Both the position numbers and the translations under genes were made by a program. A stretch of DNA of 64,000 bases from Mucilaginibacter sp. (GTDB taxonomy: Bacteria; Bacteroidota; Bacteroidia; Sphingobacteriales; Sphingobacteriaceae): contig JAUCSE010000038.1 in NCBI GenBank assembly GCA_030445275.1, positions 1 to 64,000 of the forward strand. The letters are read 5' to 3'. Below, one piece after another: positions 53,869 to 63,434 of the stretch; position 1 is the stretch's first letter; each line of letters starts with the position of its first letter. Under the pieces are notes generated by a model. That model saw nothing but the letters and a program-made list of their open reading frames with translations. It did not search any database and was not told the origin of the DNA.

Positions 53869-53899
53869 GATCAGATTGCACGCAATTTGCACGTGAAAA
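53869..53899. promoter_or_regulatory. Candidate recombinase arm site, right end
   Basis: GATCAGAT, GC..GCAATTT and TGCACGTGAAAA. The reverse complement of the left-end cluster (28685-28722) gives the same order GATCAGAT-GC-GCAATTT-CACGTGCA, so the ends carry related sequence in inverted order about 55 to 215 bases inside the attachment repeats. Confidence 0.55.
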
Positions 53900-53954
53900 G
53901 AATAGAATTGATTGAAAAAGTTGATTTAAATGCAGTGAGAGCGGTTTATGGTAA

Positions 53955-54053
<99 letters not shown>

Positions 54054-54741
54054 TCTTATTATGATCAATCCTTCTCTTTTATTTAAGATGTTTTACTAAA
54101 CAAAGTGGATTCTGTTGGCCAACGCAGAGTTAAAACAAACTCCTTAAAATAAGTAAAGCCCCTGATGGGCAGGGGCCTTTACTAACCAATTATAAACCTA
54201 AATTATGAGAAGACTTTTTTCTGTGTTTCTTATTATGGTGTAAAAGTAACACTAAGTTTTTATATTTCCTTATTTTAATTTGTAATATTTTTGTAACATT
54301 TATCAAATACGATCACTTTCCCTATTTGATTTTCAAAAATACTAATTAAACTTTAATAATGTAATAATTTTTAATTTTTTTTATAAATATTTATACAAAC
54401 ACTAAAACAAATATTAAATTATTATGTTTAGACACTTTATTTTAATAAATATTCTATTTTATATCAAAAATTAATAACAAATTGATTAAAAAATGAATTA
54501 TTTATGAATTTTACCTGGTTTTAAATTCATAAATTAGATAAAATTTGATTTTTAATTGAAATAATTGACTTTTCAAACAAACATTCAAGAAAAATAGCCA
54601 TTAAACACATTTTCTTTGTTAAAATATAAAACTCCCGAATTTTCATCTTATTGTATTTAATACAATAAAAATTACTTTAAACAAGCATTTTTCTAAAAAT
54701 GCTTTGTCACTTTTGCACCGTATTTTATATTTTACTACGTA
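54054..54741. other. Very AT-rich gene-free stretch
   Basis: About 690 bases, mostly A and T, between attR and the MFS gene. It contains a terminator-like hairpin (54152-54182) and a 12-codon frame directly after it (54205-54243), and otherwise no recognisable gene. Confidence 0.6.
54152..54182. terminator. Terminator-like hairpin with following micro-frame
   Basis: AGTAAAGCCCCT pairs with AGGGGCCTTTACT around GATGGGC, with one bulged base. Twenty bases on, ATGAGAAGACTTTTTTCTGT begins a 12-codon frame ending in TAA. Hairpin plus leader peptide could be an attenuator, but no gene follows within 490 bases. Confidence 0.45.
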
Positions 54742-55938
54742 ATGACAGCTATTCAGGCATCCAAAACCCATCCGCACTTAACACAACTTACTTTATGGAT
54801 CATGACCATAGCAACCGGATTGGTGGTGGCCAATATATATTATAACCAACCCCTACTGGCCGATATTGCGCACACCTTTAAAATAACTGATAAAAAAGCC
54901 CAGCAATTGTCGCTGTTTACCCAAATTGGTTACGCCAGCGGGTTATTATTCATCGTCCCCCTGGCCGATATGGTAAAACGCAAGCGGCTTATACTGATAG
55001 ATCTGGTTTTGGTGGTGTTTTCTTTATTGATCAGCGCCCTAGCACCTTCTATCATAATTTTAACCATAGCGGGCTTTTTGCTTGGTTTATCATCAATAAT
55101 ACCCCAACTATTAATACCTATGGCCGCCCACCTGGCTAATGCACATGAGCGAGGCAAAAAGTTGGGGGTAGTAATGAGCGGTCTTTTAATAGGCATATTG
55201 CTTTCGCGCACCTTAAGCGGTTTTATAGGCCAACATTTTGGCTGGCGTTCCATGTATTATATAGCTACCGGCATCATGGTAGTTATATGGGTTCTGATAT
55301 TCCTCTTTTTACCCGAGGTTGAATCTGATTATAAAGGCAATTATAAAAGCCTGATGAAATCACTCATACACCTGGTAAAAACACAACCCAAGCTGCGTAT
55401 GGCCGCCTTCAGGGGAGCTTTGTGCTTCGCAGGCTTCAGTGCATTTTGGACCACACTGGTATTTTTATTAAAACAGCCACAGTTTAACGAGGGCAGCGCC
55501 GCGGCCGGAGCCTTTGGTTTGGTTGGCGCTTTTGGCGCGCTGGCTGCCGGGTTAATGGGCCGGTTAAGCGACAAGATGGATTCCTATAAGTTATCGGGAT
55601 ATACTTTATTCCTGGTGCTAATATCTTACGTTGTTTTTTACTTTTCAAGTCATAGCATAGCCGGATTAGTTATTGGAGTAATTATATTGGATATTGGCGT
55701 GCAGGCCACACACCTGTCAAACCAATCAATCATTTTCGCACTGATCCCTGAGGCGCGTAACCGGCTAAATACAGTATATATGGTATCTTATTTTGTAGGC
55801 GGCGCCTCCGGGACATTCCTGGCCAGTATGCTCTGGAAAAACTATCAATGGACCGGCGTATGCGCTATTGGGGGCGGATTAGCTTTAATTGCATTGGCAG
55901 CACATCTGTTTAATTACAAGAAAAATGTACGGAATTAA
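54742..55938 (+). CDS. MFS transporter, DHA1-like
   Basis: 398 residues with twelve hydrophobic segments in two bundles. The family loop motif between helices 2 and 3 is seen as IVPLADMVKRKRL. IYYNQPLLADIA at the first helix is typical of a group of uncharacterised exporters in this superfamily. Probably a proton-driven drug or metabolite exporter; substrate unknown. It is the first chromosomal gene right of the island. Confidence 0.9.
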   Translation: MTAIQASKTHPHLTQLTLWIMTIATGLVVANIYYNQPLLADIAHTFKITDKKAQQLSLFTQIGYASGLLFIVPLADMVKRKRLILIDLVLVVFSLLISALAPSIIILTIAGFLLGLSSIIPQLLIPMAAHLANAHERGKKLGVVMSGLLIGILLSRTLSGFIGQHFGWRSMYYIATGIMVVIWVLIFLFLPEVESDYKGNYKSLMKSLIHLVKTQPKLRMAAFRGALCFAGFSAFWTTLVFLLKQPQFNEGSAAAGAFGLVGAFGALAAGLMGRLSDKMDSYKLSGYTLFLVLISYVVFYFSSHSIAGLVIGVIILDIGVQATHLSNQSIIFALIPEARNRLNTVYMVSYFVGGASGTFLASMLWKNYQWTGVCAIGGGLALIALAAHLFNYKKNVRN

Positions 55939-56153
55939 TACTACTGTCCCGAAACTGACCGTTTAATACAGCATTCTTTTGATAAAAATTTGTACACCCA
56001 AATAAAAAACCAAATTTTTATTTGGTATAAAAACCCTGAAAAACAGATCTCTACATCCTATTGTAAAAAAAATCATAGGCTGTAATGACTTTTTTTTAGC
56101 GCGATTGAATTTTTGGCATTGAATTGGAATAGTACTAATCAAACGTAACTGTT

Positions 56154-56327
56154 ATGAAAACTAAAAAGAAAACGGTTAAGGAAGAAGAAAAAAAATGGGA
56201 AAATCCGGTAGAGCCGGCCAAAACATCAGATGAAAGGGATGAGGAACAAATACTAAGGCAATACAAAGAAGCAAAACGCCGGAAGGATAACCTTACCGAA
56301 GACGAAGACAATAAAAAAGAAGATTAA
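56154..56327 (+). CDS. Small highly charged protein
   Basis: 57 residues, more than half Lys, Glu, Asp and Arg, no hydrophobic core; likely disordered or a short coiled coil (EEQILRQYKEAKRRK). The open frame with an ATG and the strongly biased composition suggest a real small gene. No family named. The gap 55939-56153 shows nothing else. Confidence 0.5.
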   Translation: MKTKKKTVKEEEKKWENPVEPAKTSDERDEEQILRQYKEAKRRKDNLTEDEDNKKED

Positions 56328-56361
56328 CAAAAGAAATTTAAAACATACAAAGCACTAAACT

Positions 56362-56496
56362 ATGAAAACTACCAAAAAGCCATCAATCAGCAAATTAACT
56401 ATCCGTTTTGATAATCAGTTGAAAAATATCATTCTAAGTGATCTGAAAGCCCTGAAAGCTAAAACTCATTTTTTACCAAACGCGCTGCTTAGTTAG
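56362..56496 (+). CDS. Small basic protein, 44 residues
   Basis: An ATG-initiated frame 34 bases after the previous small gene. It starts MKTTKKPSISKLTIRFDNQL and continues with an amphipathic helix (NIILSDLKALKAK). The opening faintly recalls precursor peptides of Bacteroidota, but there is no Gly-Gly, Cys-rich core or modification gene nearby, so no such role is claimed. It could be a chance frame. Confidence 0.35.
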   Translation: MKTTKKPSISKLTIRFDNQLKNIILSDLKALKAKTHFLPNALLS

Positions 56497-56573
56497 TATA
56501 AGCAATCACCAGGCAGCAGTACAGCAAACACCATCTGTAGCCTGATCAATATACACATCTATCTATGAAAACA

Positions 56574-56602
56574 ATAGAGCCCTGCTAAAACGGGGCTTTA
56601 TT
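56574..56602 (-). terminator. Terminator of the lpxB operon
   Basis: On the minus strand AATAAAGCCCC pairs with GGGCTCTATT, followed by GTTTTC. It overlaps the lpxB stop codon. Confidence 0.7.
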
Positions 56603-57710
56603 GTTTTAAAGCATATTTGATAATCAATGCTGCGGCTTTTGCAGATGCTCCGGGTTTTCCCATCCGCTCATCCAACTGATCATAATTATCAAGCATGTTT
56701 TCACGATATGTTTTATCATTAACGATCAGGTCGAGCTGCTCACTAATTTTTAACGGAATACAATCCTCCTGTATCAGTTCCTTCACCACACTTTTATTCA
56801 TGATCAGGTTAACCAGCGATATAAATTCTAATTTCACTAACATGCGGGCTACGGCAATAGTGAGGGCATTCCCCTTATAAACCACCACCTGGGGCACGTT
56901 GAACAAAGCAGTTTCTAATGTAGCCGTTCCGGAAGCCACTACAGCCGCATAGGCATTACTCAATAAATTATAAGTAGCGTTAAACACCACCGGTATATTT
57001 TTATCCCCTAAAAATCGTTTGTAATAATCTATACTAAACGATGGCGCCCCTGCAATAACAAACTGATATTCCGGAAATTTTTCAATCACACTGATCATTT
57101 CGGGTAATAAATTGCTGATTTCCTGTTTACGACTGCCGGGCAACAGGGCTATGATCCTTTTGCCTAAAAGCTGGTGTTCCTGTAAAAAGTCGGGATCAGG
57201 CTTAAAGGCTGATGTGGCATCAAGCAGAGGGTTGCCTACATAGTCAACATGCATATCCCAGCTTTTGTAAAAATCAACCTCAAAGGGCAGTATGCAAAAC
57301 AGATGATTAACTATTTTTTTGATCTTTAAAACCCGTTTCTGGTTCCAGGCCCATACTTTGGGCGATATATAGTAGTTTACTTTAAGGCCTATAGTTTGAG
57401 CGTAAGCTGCGATTTTCAAATTAAAACTGGGAATATCAATCAGTATCAACACATCTGGCTGCCATGCTTTGATATCGGCCTTACACTGCTTTATATTTTT
57501 TAAAATAGCTGGCAAATTAACAATCACTTCTACAAGCCCCATATAGGCCATTTCCGAGTAGTGTTTTACTAATGTACCGCCTTCGGCCTGCATCAGGTCG
57601 CCACCAAAAAAACGAAACGCTGCATTGGGATCACGCTTTTTGAGTTCCTTCATTAAATTGGCTCCATGCAAATCGCCCGAAGCTTCGCCAGCTACCAGGT
57701 AATATTTCAT
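56598..57710 (-). CDS. lpxB: Lipid-A-disaccharide synthase
   Basis: 370 residues, normal length. LpxB joins UDP-2,3-diacylglucosamine and lipid X to make the lipid A disaccharide at the inner membrane. Seen are the N-terminal GEASGDLHGANLMKELK, the central LLPGSRKQEIS and the C-terminal VVASGTATLETALFNVPQVV, all typical of glycosyltransferase family 19. Its start overlaps the small membrane protein gene by four bases, and surE lies before that, an order common in Bacteroidota. Confidence 0.95.
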   Translation of the reverse strand: MKYYLVAGEASGDLHGANLMKELKKRDPNAAFRFFGGDLMQAEGGTLVKHYSEMAYMGLVEVIVNLPAILKNIKQCKADIKAWQPDVLILIDIPSFNLKIAAYAQTIGLKVNYYISPKVWAWNQKRVLKIKKIVNHLFCILPFEVDFYKSWDMHVDYVGNPLLDATSAFKPDPDFLQEHQLLGKRIIALLPGSRKQEISNLLPEMISVIEKFPEYQFVIAGAPSFSIDYYKRFLGDKNIPVVFNATYNLLSNAYAAVVASGTATLETALFNVPQVVVYKGNALTIAVARMLVKLEFISLVNLIMNKSVVKELIQEDCIPLKISEQLDLIVNDKTYRENMLDNYDQLDERMGKPGASAKAAALIIKYALKQ

Positions 57711-57976
57711 CGTATGGGTTGCAATTTAAATACAAATATTGCCAGCATAAACAGAAAGGTAACCGCCGCTATGCCTATCACGGTTTTATCAAGTTTCTTT
57801 TTATCGTACCACCGAATAATTAAAAGATTTAAACCAATAGCCACCAGATAAGGCGTACCAGGTTTATTAAATAATAAAAAGTTACCTTTTAATAGGAACA
57901 GAAAAATGAACAGGCTTATTGCCGGTAATATAGCTCCGTAAATTACACCCGCTGTTATAGTATTGTGCTTAAACAT
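57707..57976 (-). CDS. Small membrane protein between surE and lpxB
   Basis: 89 residues with three hydrophobic segments (about 8-27, 42-54, 66-84) and a basic loop WYDKKKLDK. It overlaps lpxB by four bases and surE by eight, so all three are co-translated. The place suggests a link to envelope or lipid A synthesis, but the family has no known role. Confidence 0.75.
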   Translation of the reverse strand: MFKHNTITAGVIYGAILPAISLFIFLFLLKGNFLLFNKPGTPYLVAIGLNLLIIRWYDKKKLDKTVIGIAAVTFLFMLAIFVFKLQPIR

Positions 57977-58742
57977 TAAATTTCCAGTTATTTAAGTAAG
58001 GGATAGCGTGATGGGCTGTCATATCAAACTGGACAGGTACCACAGATGCGTAGCTGTGTTCCAACGCCCAAACGTCGGTATCCTCGCCGCCATCATTTAG
58101 TTGGAAAACACCGGTTAGCCAATAATAAGGCCGTTTATGTGGATCTACCCTTTCGTCAAATTCCTCGGCCCATTTGGCGCTGGCCTGCCTGCATATTTTG
58201 ATACCTTTTATATTATGAGTATTCGGGAAATTCACATTGAGCAATGTAGCCACAGGTAACCCATTGGCCAAAACCTGCAGGGCCAGTTCTTTAACATATT
58301 TTACGCAGGGGCTAAAATCGGCCTGTAAGGTAAAATCATCCAGCGAAAATCCTATAGATGGGATGCCTTCAATAGCCCCCTCAACAGCAGCCGACATAGT
58401 GCCAGAATATAAAACATTAATAGAATTATTTAAACCATGATTAATGCCTGATACACACAGATCTGGTTTTTGTCCTTTAAATATTTTGTTTACGGCAAGC
58501 TTTACACAATCAACCGGGGTACCCGAACAGCTGTACATTTCAATACCCTCGTATAGATCAACCTTATCTAAGCGTAGTGGTTTACCAATGGTTATGGCAT
58601 GCCCCATGCCTGATTGAGGGCTATCAGGCGCTACCACTACTACCTTACCTATGCCGCTCATGGCCTCAATTAATACCTTTATACCGGGAGCCGTTATTCC
58701 ATCGTCGTTTACAACAAGTATGGTTGGTTTCGCTTTATTCAT
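57969..58742 (-). CDS. surE: 5'/3'-nucleotidase SurE
   Basis: 257 residues. SurE is a metal-dependent phosphatase that dephosphorylates nucleoside monophosphates. The N-terminal metal site VNDDGITAPGIK is present, as are GTPVDCVKLA and SGINHGLNNSINVLYSGTM. Normal length. First gene of the surE - membrane protein - lpxB unit. Confidence 0.95.
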   Translation of the reverse strand: MNKAKPTILVVNDDGITAPGIKVLIEAMSGIGKVVVVAPDSPQSGMGHAITIGKPLRLDKVDLYEGIEMYSCSGTPVDCVKLAVNKIFKGQKPDLCVSGINHGLNNSINVLYSGTMSAAVEGAIEGIPSIGFSLDDFTLQADFSPCVKYVKELALQVLANGLPVATLLNVNFPNTHNIKGIKICRQASAKWAEEFDERVDPHKRPYYWLTGVFQLNDGGEDTDVWALEHSYASVVPVQFDMTAHHAIPYLNNWKFNV

Positions 58743-58798
58743 CGGGCAAAGTTAACAATCCGGCCCGTAACTATCATGGGTTATTCACCTTAGTGTTT

Positions 58799-60142
58799 TT
58801 ATTGCACCTTAACTTTTAAAGGCATTACCCAAAGCACTTTTCTGTCAAAATTATCCTTAAAGTTGGTTAGCAGGAAGTTTTTATCTGCCTTAATCTTACC
58901 TTCAAAAACCCGCTTGTTATTTACAATAACAATTACCGGATTCTCCAGATTAACCATCACAGGGCTTATGAAGAGCTGTATCTCGCTAACCCCTGTTGTT
59001 TGAACATTAAAAACATTATTATTGTACGATGCCTTAACCGCCATGCTTTTTTTCAAACTATAGTAATAAGGCAGATCCTCCCATTTCTTTGTGTTTTTAT
59101 TATAAGTTTTAAAATTAAAAGGAACATACCAGGCTGCCGGCTGGGCAGTAGTATCCTGAGTGGTTATCTTTAACCAATCGCAGGAATTATATTGATCTGT
59201 TTTATCCGTTTCCCAATAAACATTTGTTTTAAAAGCATTGCGGCTTTGACCGTTTATAAACTCAATGGCGTAAGGAATATCTTTGTTTAAATGTTCATCC
59301 TGATGCTGATAGCCAATGTATTCTTTATACAAAATATTGTTATCAATTTTAGATAACCCATCAACTATTATTCTTGTTTGTTGTATCGGCCTGAGATCAT
59401 CCAGATCGGAATGCACAAGGTATAAAGGCCGGTTTATAATATTACGTATGTAGAAATCAGTTGCAAAAACATTGTTTAGCATGGAGTTATATGCTACAAA
59501 ACCCGCGAATACATTTGGCGTGTAAACCCCAAAGCCTATAGTCCCATCAGACCCATCTGAATGACCCAAAGCAAACACCCTGTTATCATCAATATTTAAT
59601 ACCTTTTTTAATGATATCAAAACACCGGTTAAGGCCCTATAGGTTTGATTGGAAGTATTACCCGCATTTTTATAAAATCTATTTACAACCCAGTCAAATC
59701 CTTTCTTTTTATCAGCTACTGGTCTTATAATAATATAATCCTGTTTTTTTAACGTGGAGAACAGAACGTCATCATCAAATTTATTAAGGCTGTCAATATC
59801 ATTGAATTTACTTAAACCAACCGCACCATGCAGCATAATTACGCATGGCGATTGATGAGTATTGATATAAGCCGAGGGAATATATACGCATAACGGGATC
59901 TTCCCATATAACGAATCGGTATAATAATAAATATAATCAATCCCCGTGTTTTTTACGGAAGGATATTTGTTCCAACCGGATAATAAGGAAAATGCTGAAT
60001 CGGCATCAATAGCTTTATTGTTCCGTATTTGATCAATACTCTGATCTGTATTTCCGGCAGCTAATAATTGCGGGCTTTTTTGTGCAAATAGCTTACAGCT
60101 AACTAATAAAATAAACAGGGAGGTAAGGAGGTGTCGTTTCAT
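58799..60142 (-). CDS. Exported alpha/beta hydrolase (esterase/depolymerase-like)
   Basis: 447 residues. A signal peptide (MKRHLLTSLFILLVSCKLF AQ) leads to an alpha/beta-hydrolase domain: VIMLHGAVGLSKF for the oxyanion turn, FALGHSDGSDGTIGFG for the nucleophile (Ser in GHSDG), and YQHQDEHLN for the likely His. A C-terminal beta domain of about 100 residues follows. I start it at 60142; the frame extends 28 codons upstream without family features. Resembles polyhydroxybutyrate depolymerase-like esterases; substrate unknown. Confidence 0.82.
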   Translation of the reverse strand: MKRHLLTSLFILLVSCKLFAQKSPQLLAAGNTDQSIDQIRNNKAIDADSAFSLLSGWNKYPSVKNTGIDYIYYYTDSLYGKIPLCVYIPSAYINTHQSPCVIMLHGAVGLSKFNDIDSLNKFDDDVLFSTLKKQDYIIIRPVADKKKGFDWVVNRFYKNAGNTSNQTYRALTGVLISLKKVLNIDDNRVFALGHSDGSDGTIGFGVYTPNVFAGFVAYNSMLNNVFATDFYIRNIINRPLYLVHSDLDDLRPIQQTRIIVDGLSKIDNNILYKEYIGYQHQDEHLNKDIPYAIEFINGQSRNAFKTNVYWETDKTDQYNSCDWLKITTQDTTAQPAAWYVPFNFKTYNKNTKKWEDLPYYYSLKKSMAVKASYNNNVFNVQTTGVSEIQLFISPVMVNLENPVIVIVNNKRVFEGKIKADKNFLLTNFKDNFDRKVLWVMPLKVKVQ

Positions 60143-60219
60143 ACATATGAAACGACAGGAAAAATAAAGAGATGTTGCATAAGTATTAAAGCAACGGTAA
60201 AATTCATTACATAACAACC

Positions 60220-60320
60220 ACGTCATTGCGAGGTACGAAGCAATCTTTACATAAGCAGGTACCGATCACCAGGCAATTTTCTCTGTATAGCATAGAGATT
60301 GCTTCGTTCCTCGCAATGAC
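60220..60320. repeat. REP-like palindrome, GTCATTGCGAGG family
   Basis: 25-base arms CGTCATTGCGAGGTACGAAG... and its complement (one mismatch), with the centre sharing CTGTATAGCATAGAGATTG with the copy at 4854-4938. It separates the hydrolase from bshC. Confidence 0.85.
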
Positions 60321-60336
60321 GTTTTTTAATAATTGC

Positions 60337-61929
60337 TTATTCCTCCGTTAAAATAGTAAACTGAAAAGCCAGCGGCTCAAAATGACGAACAAGCTCATCA
60401 ATGAATGATTGCCCCCATTTTACATACATCAGGCCAAAGTTTTCGGTACGCTCCTGCAGGCTATCTTTCGGAAAAAGCTCGGCCTTAACTGCCGATAGTT
60501 GTTCCAGTCTTACTTCGTAATTACGCTTCTCGGCCCTGATTAATTTCTTTTCCAGGCTATCAACAGCATGTTTTAAACGAGCCTGCACAGCAGCTGCTGA
60601 TGGAGCTAATGTGGGATCGATTTTAAAGGAGCGTAGTTTTATTTTTTCAAAAACACTGGTTAGTTCACGCCATTCCTCTTCGAGCGAAAGATCATGATCA
60701 CTGTGTTTTTTTATCCATTCGGTTTGCAGGGCATCAGTTTGTTTAAACAGGGCATCAACGTCAAGATCCATACGTTCAATTTTGGCAGCCTGCTCCTTAC
60801 GTACCACCAATGCCGAGTTACGCAATATCAAAATAGGAAAATCAACCTTATAAAAATCAAAATTCGATTTGAGCTCCAGCCAGTACACTACTTCGGCTCC
60901 ACCGCCTATGTAAGCAATATTGGGCAAAATACATTCCTGATACAACGGGCGCATTACCACATTAGGGCTAAAACGCTCCGGATAGGTGGCAATCTCCTGT
61001 TTCAACTCCGCCTCAGTAAAGCGGGTTTCGGTATTGAGTACCTGGTAGCTGTCCTGTTCAAAAACAATGCGCTCACGCAGTTGATCTTTCAGGTAAAAAA
61101 AGTTTATCTCGCGGGGGTTAACCTGTATATGCACGCCCAATTTTTGCAATTGCTCGTTGGTTGCGCTTATATTTTTAAAGCTATTTTGCCCGATGATGTC
61201 CTGCTGTATAATGGGAGCAAACTGCTGTTTAAACTCGTGGTCGTCGGCATCAATAATAACCAGTCCGTATTGGCCAAACAAGGCGTTAACCAGGTAACGG
61301 GTAGCATCGGCCAGTTTATCAAAACGGGTATAGGCGGTTTCCACAATTGTGGCTAATTCTGCAGAGTGCCCCTCCATACCCAAAACACCTTTATACTGGT
61401 TAAGGGCCTGGCGCATGGTGTCAGGATTGATACGCCCGGTAGCGCCCGATGCCTCATACCACCAATGCACTTTTTTACCACCAATATTGGTATAATTGAT
61501 TTCGGCAAAGTCGTGATCCTCACTGGCCATCCAGTAAACAGGCACAAAGTTTTTATCAGGGTGGGCCGCTTTCAACTGCTGAGCTAGTTTTATAGCAGTA
61601 GCAATTTTATAAAGAAAATATAAAGGACCGGCGAATATATTAAGCTGATGACCGGTTGTTATGGTGTAGGTACTATCTGCTTTAAGCAGACTGATATTAT
61701 GTTCTACAATTGATGGATAAGGTTCATTATGTGCATACTGCTTAGTTAACACACGATGTAATACTTCCCTATCGGCAACAACTTTTTTGTTTTTCAACAG
61801 ATCGGCAAAGCCGGCCATATCCGGGCGGTGACCGTAAAAAGGTTTGAGATCAGCACGATTTTCGAGGTAATCGATAACCGTAGGCGAAAAAAATCCGGTG
61901 TCTTTATAACTTGTACAGGAGGCTTCCAT
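60337..61929 (-). CDS. bshC: Bacillithiol biosynthesis cysteine-adding enzyme BshC
   Basis: 530 residues. BshC is the putative last enzyme of bacillithiol synthesis, adding cysteine to glucosaminyl-malate. The family is recognisable in TITTGHQLNIFAGPLYFLYK, VYWMASEDHDFAEINY and ILPNIAYIGGGAEVVYWLEL, with a C-terminal coiled coil (AVDSLEKKLIRAEKR). The ATG at 61929 fits family starts; 13 more codons are open upstream. It shows that bacillithiol is probably the low-molecular-weight thiol of this organism. Confidence 0.93.
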   Translation of the reverse strand: MEASCTSYKDTGFFSPTVIDYLENRADLKPFYGHRPDMAGFADLLKNKKVVADREVLHRVLTKQYAHNEPYPSIVEHNISLLKADSTYTITTGHQLNIFAGPLYFLYKIATAIKLAQQLKAAHPDKNFVPVYWMASEDHDFAEINYTNIGGKKVHWWYEASGATGRINPDTMRQALNQYKGVLGMEGHSAELATIVETAYTRFDKLADATRYLVNALFGQYGLVIIDADDHEFKQQFAPIIQQDIIGQNSFKNISATNEQLQKLGVHIQVNPREINFFYLKDQLRERIVFEQDSYQVLNTETRFTEAELKQEIATYPERFSPNVVMRPLYQECILPNIAYIGGGAEVVYWLELKSNFDFYKVDFPILILRNSALVVRKEQAAKIERMDLDVDALFKQTDALQTEWIKKHSDHDLSLEEEWRELTSVFEKIKLRSFKIDPTLAPSAAAVQARLKHAVDSLEKKLIRAEKRNYEVRLEQLSAVKAELFPKDSLQERTENFGLMYVKWGQSFIDELVRHFEPLAFQFTILTEE

Positions 61930-61975
61930 TAATCCAAATGTAAAATCATTACTGGTAATGCGCCACAAATTAGCA

Positions 61976-63313
61976 TTATTTTACAATTTGTCCATAAAGG
62001 TCAAAGTCTTCGGCACTGTTAATTTTCACGTTAACAAAGCTTCCAACGGTAGCATAATCAATGCTGGCATCAATCAAAACTTCGTTATCTACTTCGGGCG
62101 AATCAAATTCAGTACGGCCAACAAAGTAATCGCCATCTTTTTTATCGATCAAAACTTTAAATGTCTGACCAATTTTTTCCTGGTTCTTATCAAACGAAAT
62201 CCCCTGCTGAATTTCCATGATGGCATCAGCACGTTGTTGTTTTACCTCATCAGGTACATCATCAACCAATGAGAAGGCATGTGTTTTTTCTTCGTGCGAG
62301 TAGGTGAAACAACCCAAGCGGTCAAACTTGGTTTCTTCAACCCATTGCTGCATTTCCTCAAAATCGCGCTCCGTTTCGCCGGGATAACCGGTTATCAAAG
62401 TGGTACGCATGGCAATGCCCGGTACCCTATCACGAATTTCATTTACTACGTCTATTGTTTTTTGTTTGGTAAGGCCGCGGCGCATCGATTTCAGCATGTT
62501 ATCGCTGATATGCTGCAATGGCATATCCATGTATTTACAGATGTTTTCACGCTCGTTCATCACATCCAGTATCTCCATCGGGAAACCCGACGGATAAGCA
62601 TATTGCAACCTGATCCACTCGATACCGTTTACATCAGATAAGCGGCGCAGCAATTCGTCCAGGTTACGTTTACCATACAGATCAAGACCGTAATAGGTAA
62701 GGTCCTGCGCTATCAATATAAGCTCTTTAGTGCCGTTTTTAGCCAGCTTCTGTGCATCTATAACCAATTGATCAATTGGGCTACTCAGGTGCTTACCACG
62801 CATCAATGGGATGGCACAGAACGAACATGGGCGGTTACAACCTTCGGCAATTTTGAAATAAGCAAAGTGCGATGGGGTAGTTAACAGGCGTTCGCCTATC
62901 AGCTCATGTTTGTAATCAGCACCAACTGAATGTAAAAGATTCTGCAGATCATTGGTACCAAAGTAAGCATCAACATTAGTGATCTCGGCCTCCAGCTCAG
63001 GTTTATATCGTTCGCTCAGGCAGCCGGTCACAATTACTTTACCAACTTTACCCTGTTCTTTTAGCTCGCTATATTGCAGAATGGTATCAATTGATTCCTG
63101 CTTGGCATTATCAATAAAGCCGCAGGTATTGATCACCACGATATCGTTACTGCCTACTTTGTCGGCCTCATGCACCACATCAAAATGGTTGCCCTTAAGT
63201 TGACCCATCAATATCTCAGAATCGTATATATTTTTTGAGCAGCCCAAAGTCACCACGTTAACACGTTGTTTAACTAGCTTTGCTGTTGGCTTTGAAATTT
63301 CTTTTGTTTTCAT
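61976..63313 (-). CDS. rimO: Ribosomal protein S12 methylthiotransferase RimO
   Basis: 445 residues. A radical-SAM enzyme that methylthiolates an Asp of ribosomal protein S12. It has the N-terminal cluster domain (VTLGCSKNIYDSEILMGQL, VINTCGFI, VTGCLSERY), the radical-SAM motif CNRPCSFC, and a C-terminal TRAM domain (DKKDGDYFVGRTEFDSPEVD). 46 bases separate it from bshC. Confidence 0.95.
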   Translation of the reverse strand: MKTKEISKPTAKLVKQRVNVVTLGCSKNIYDSEILMGQLKGNHFDVVHEADKVGSNDIVVINTCGFIDNAKQESIDTILQYSELKEQGKVGKVIVTGCLSERYKPELEAEITNVDAYFGTNDLQNLLHSVGADYKHELIGERLLTTPSHFAYFKIAEGCNRPCSFCAIPLMRGKHLSSPIDQLVIDAQKLAKNGTKELILIAQDLTYYGLDLYGKRNLDELLRRLSDVNGIEWIRLQYAYPSGFPMEILDVMNERENICKYMDMPLQHISDNMLKSMRRGLTKQKTIDVVNEIRDRVPGIAMRTTLITGYPGETERDFEEMQQWVEETKFDRLGCFTYSHEEKTHAFSLVDDVPDEVKQQRADAIMEIQQGISFDKNQEKIGQTFKVLIDKKDGDYFVGRTEFDSPEVDNEVLIDASIDYATVGSFVNVKINSAEDFDLYGQIVK

Positions 63314-63341
63314 AACACACTAATCATTGCAATAACCATGT

Positions 63342-63426
63342 TGTCATTGCGAGGAACGAAGCAATCGCGAACTATGCATAAGCGTGCAGGGAAGAGATTG
63401 CTTCGTCGTTCTTCCTCGCAATGACA
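63342..63426. repeat. REP-like palindrome, GTCATTGCGAGG family
   Basis: The left arm TGTCATTGCGAGGAACGAAG is matched by a right arm with a six-base insertion (CTTCGTCGTTCTTCCTCGCA). It belongs to the family at 4854 and 60220 and fills the gap between rimO and ftsY. Confidence 0.85.
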
Positions 63427-63434
63427 TATATATA

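Noticed and set aside
60694..61356. 220-codon plus-strand frame
   Set aside because: Antisense to bshC, no domain recognised.
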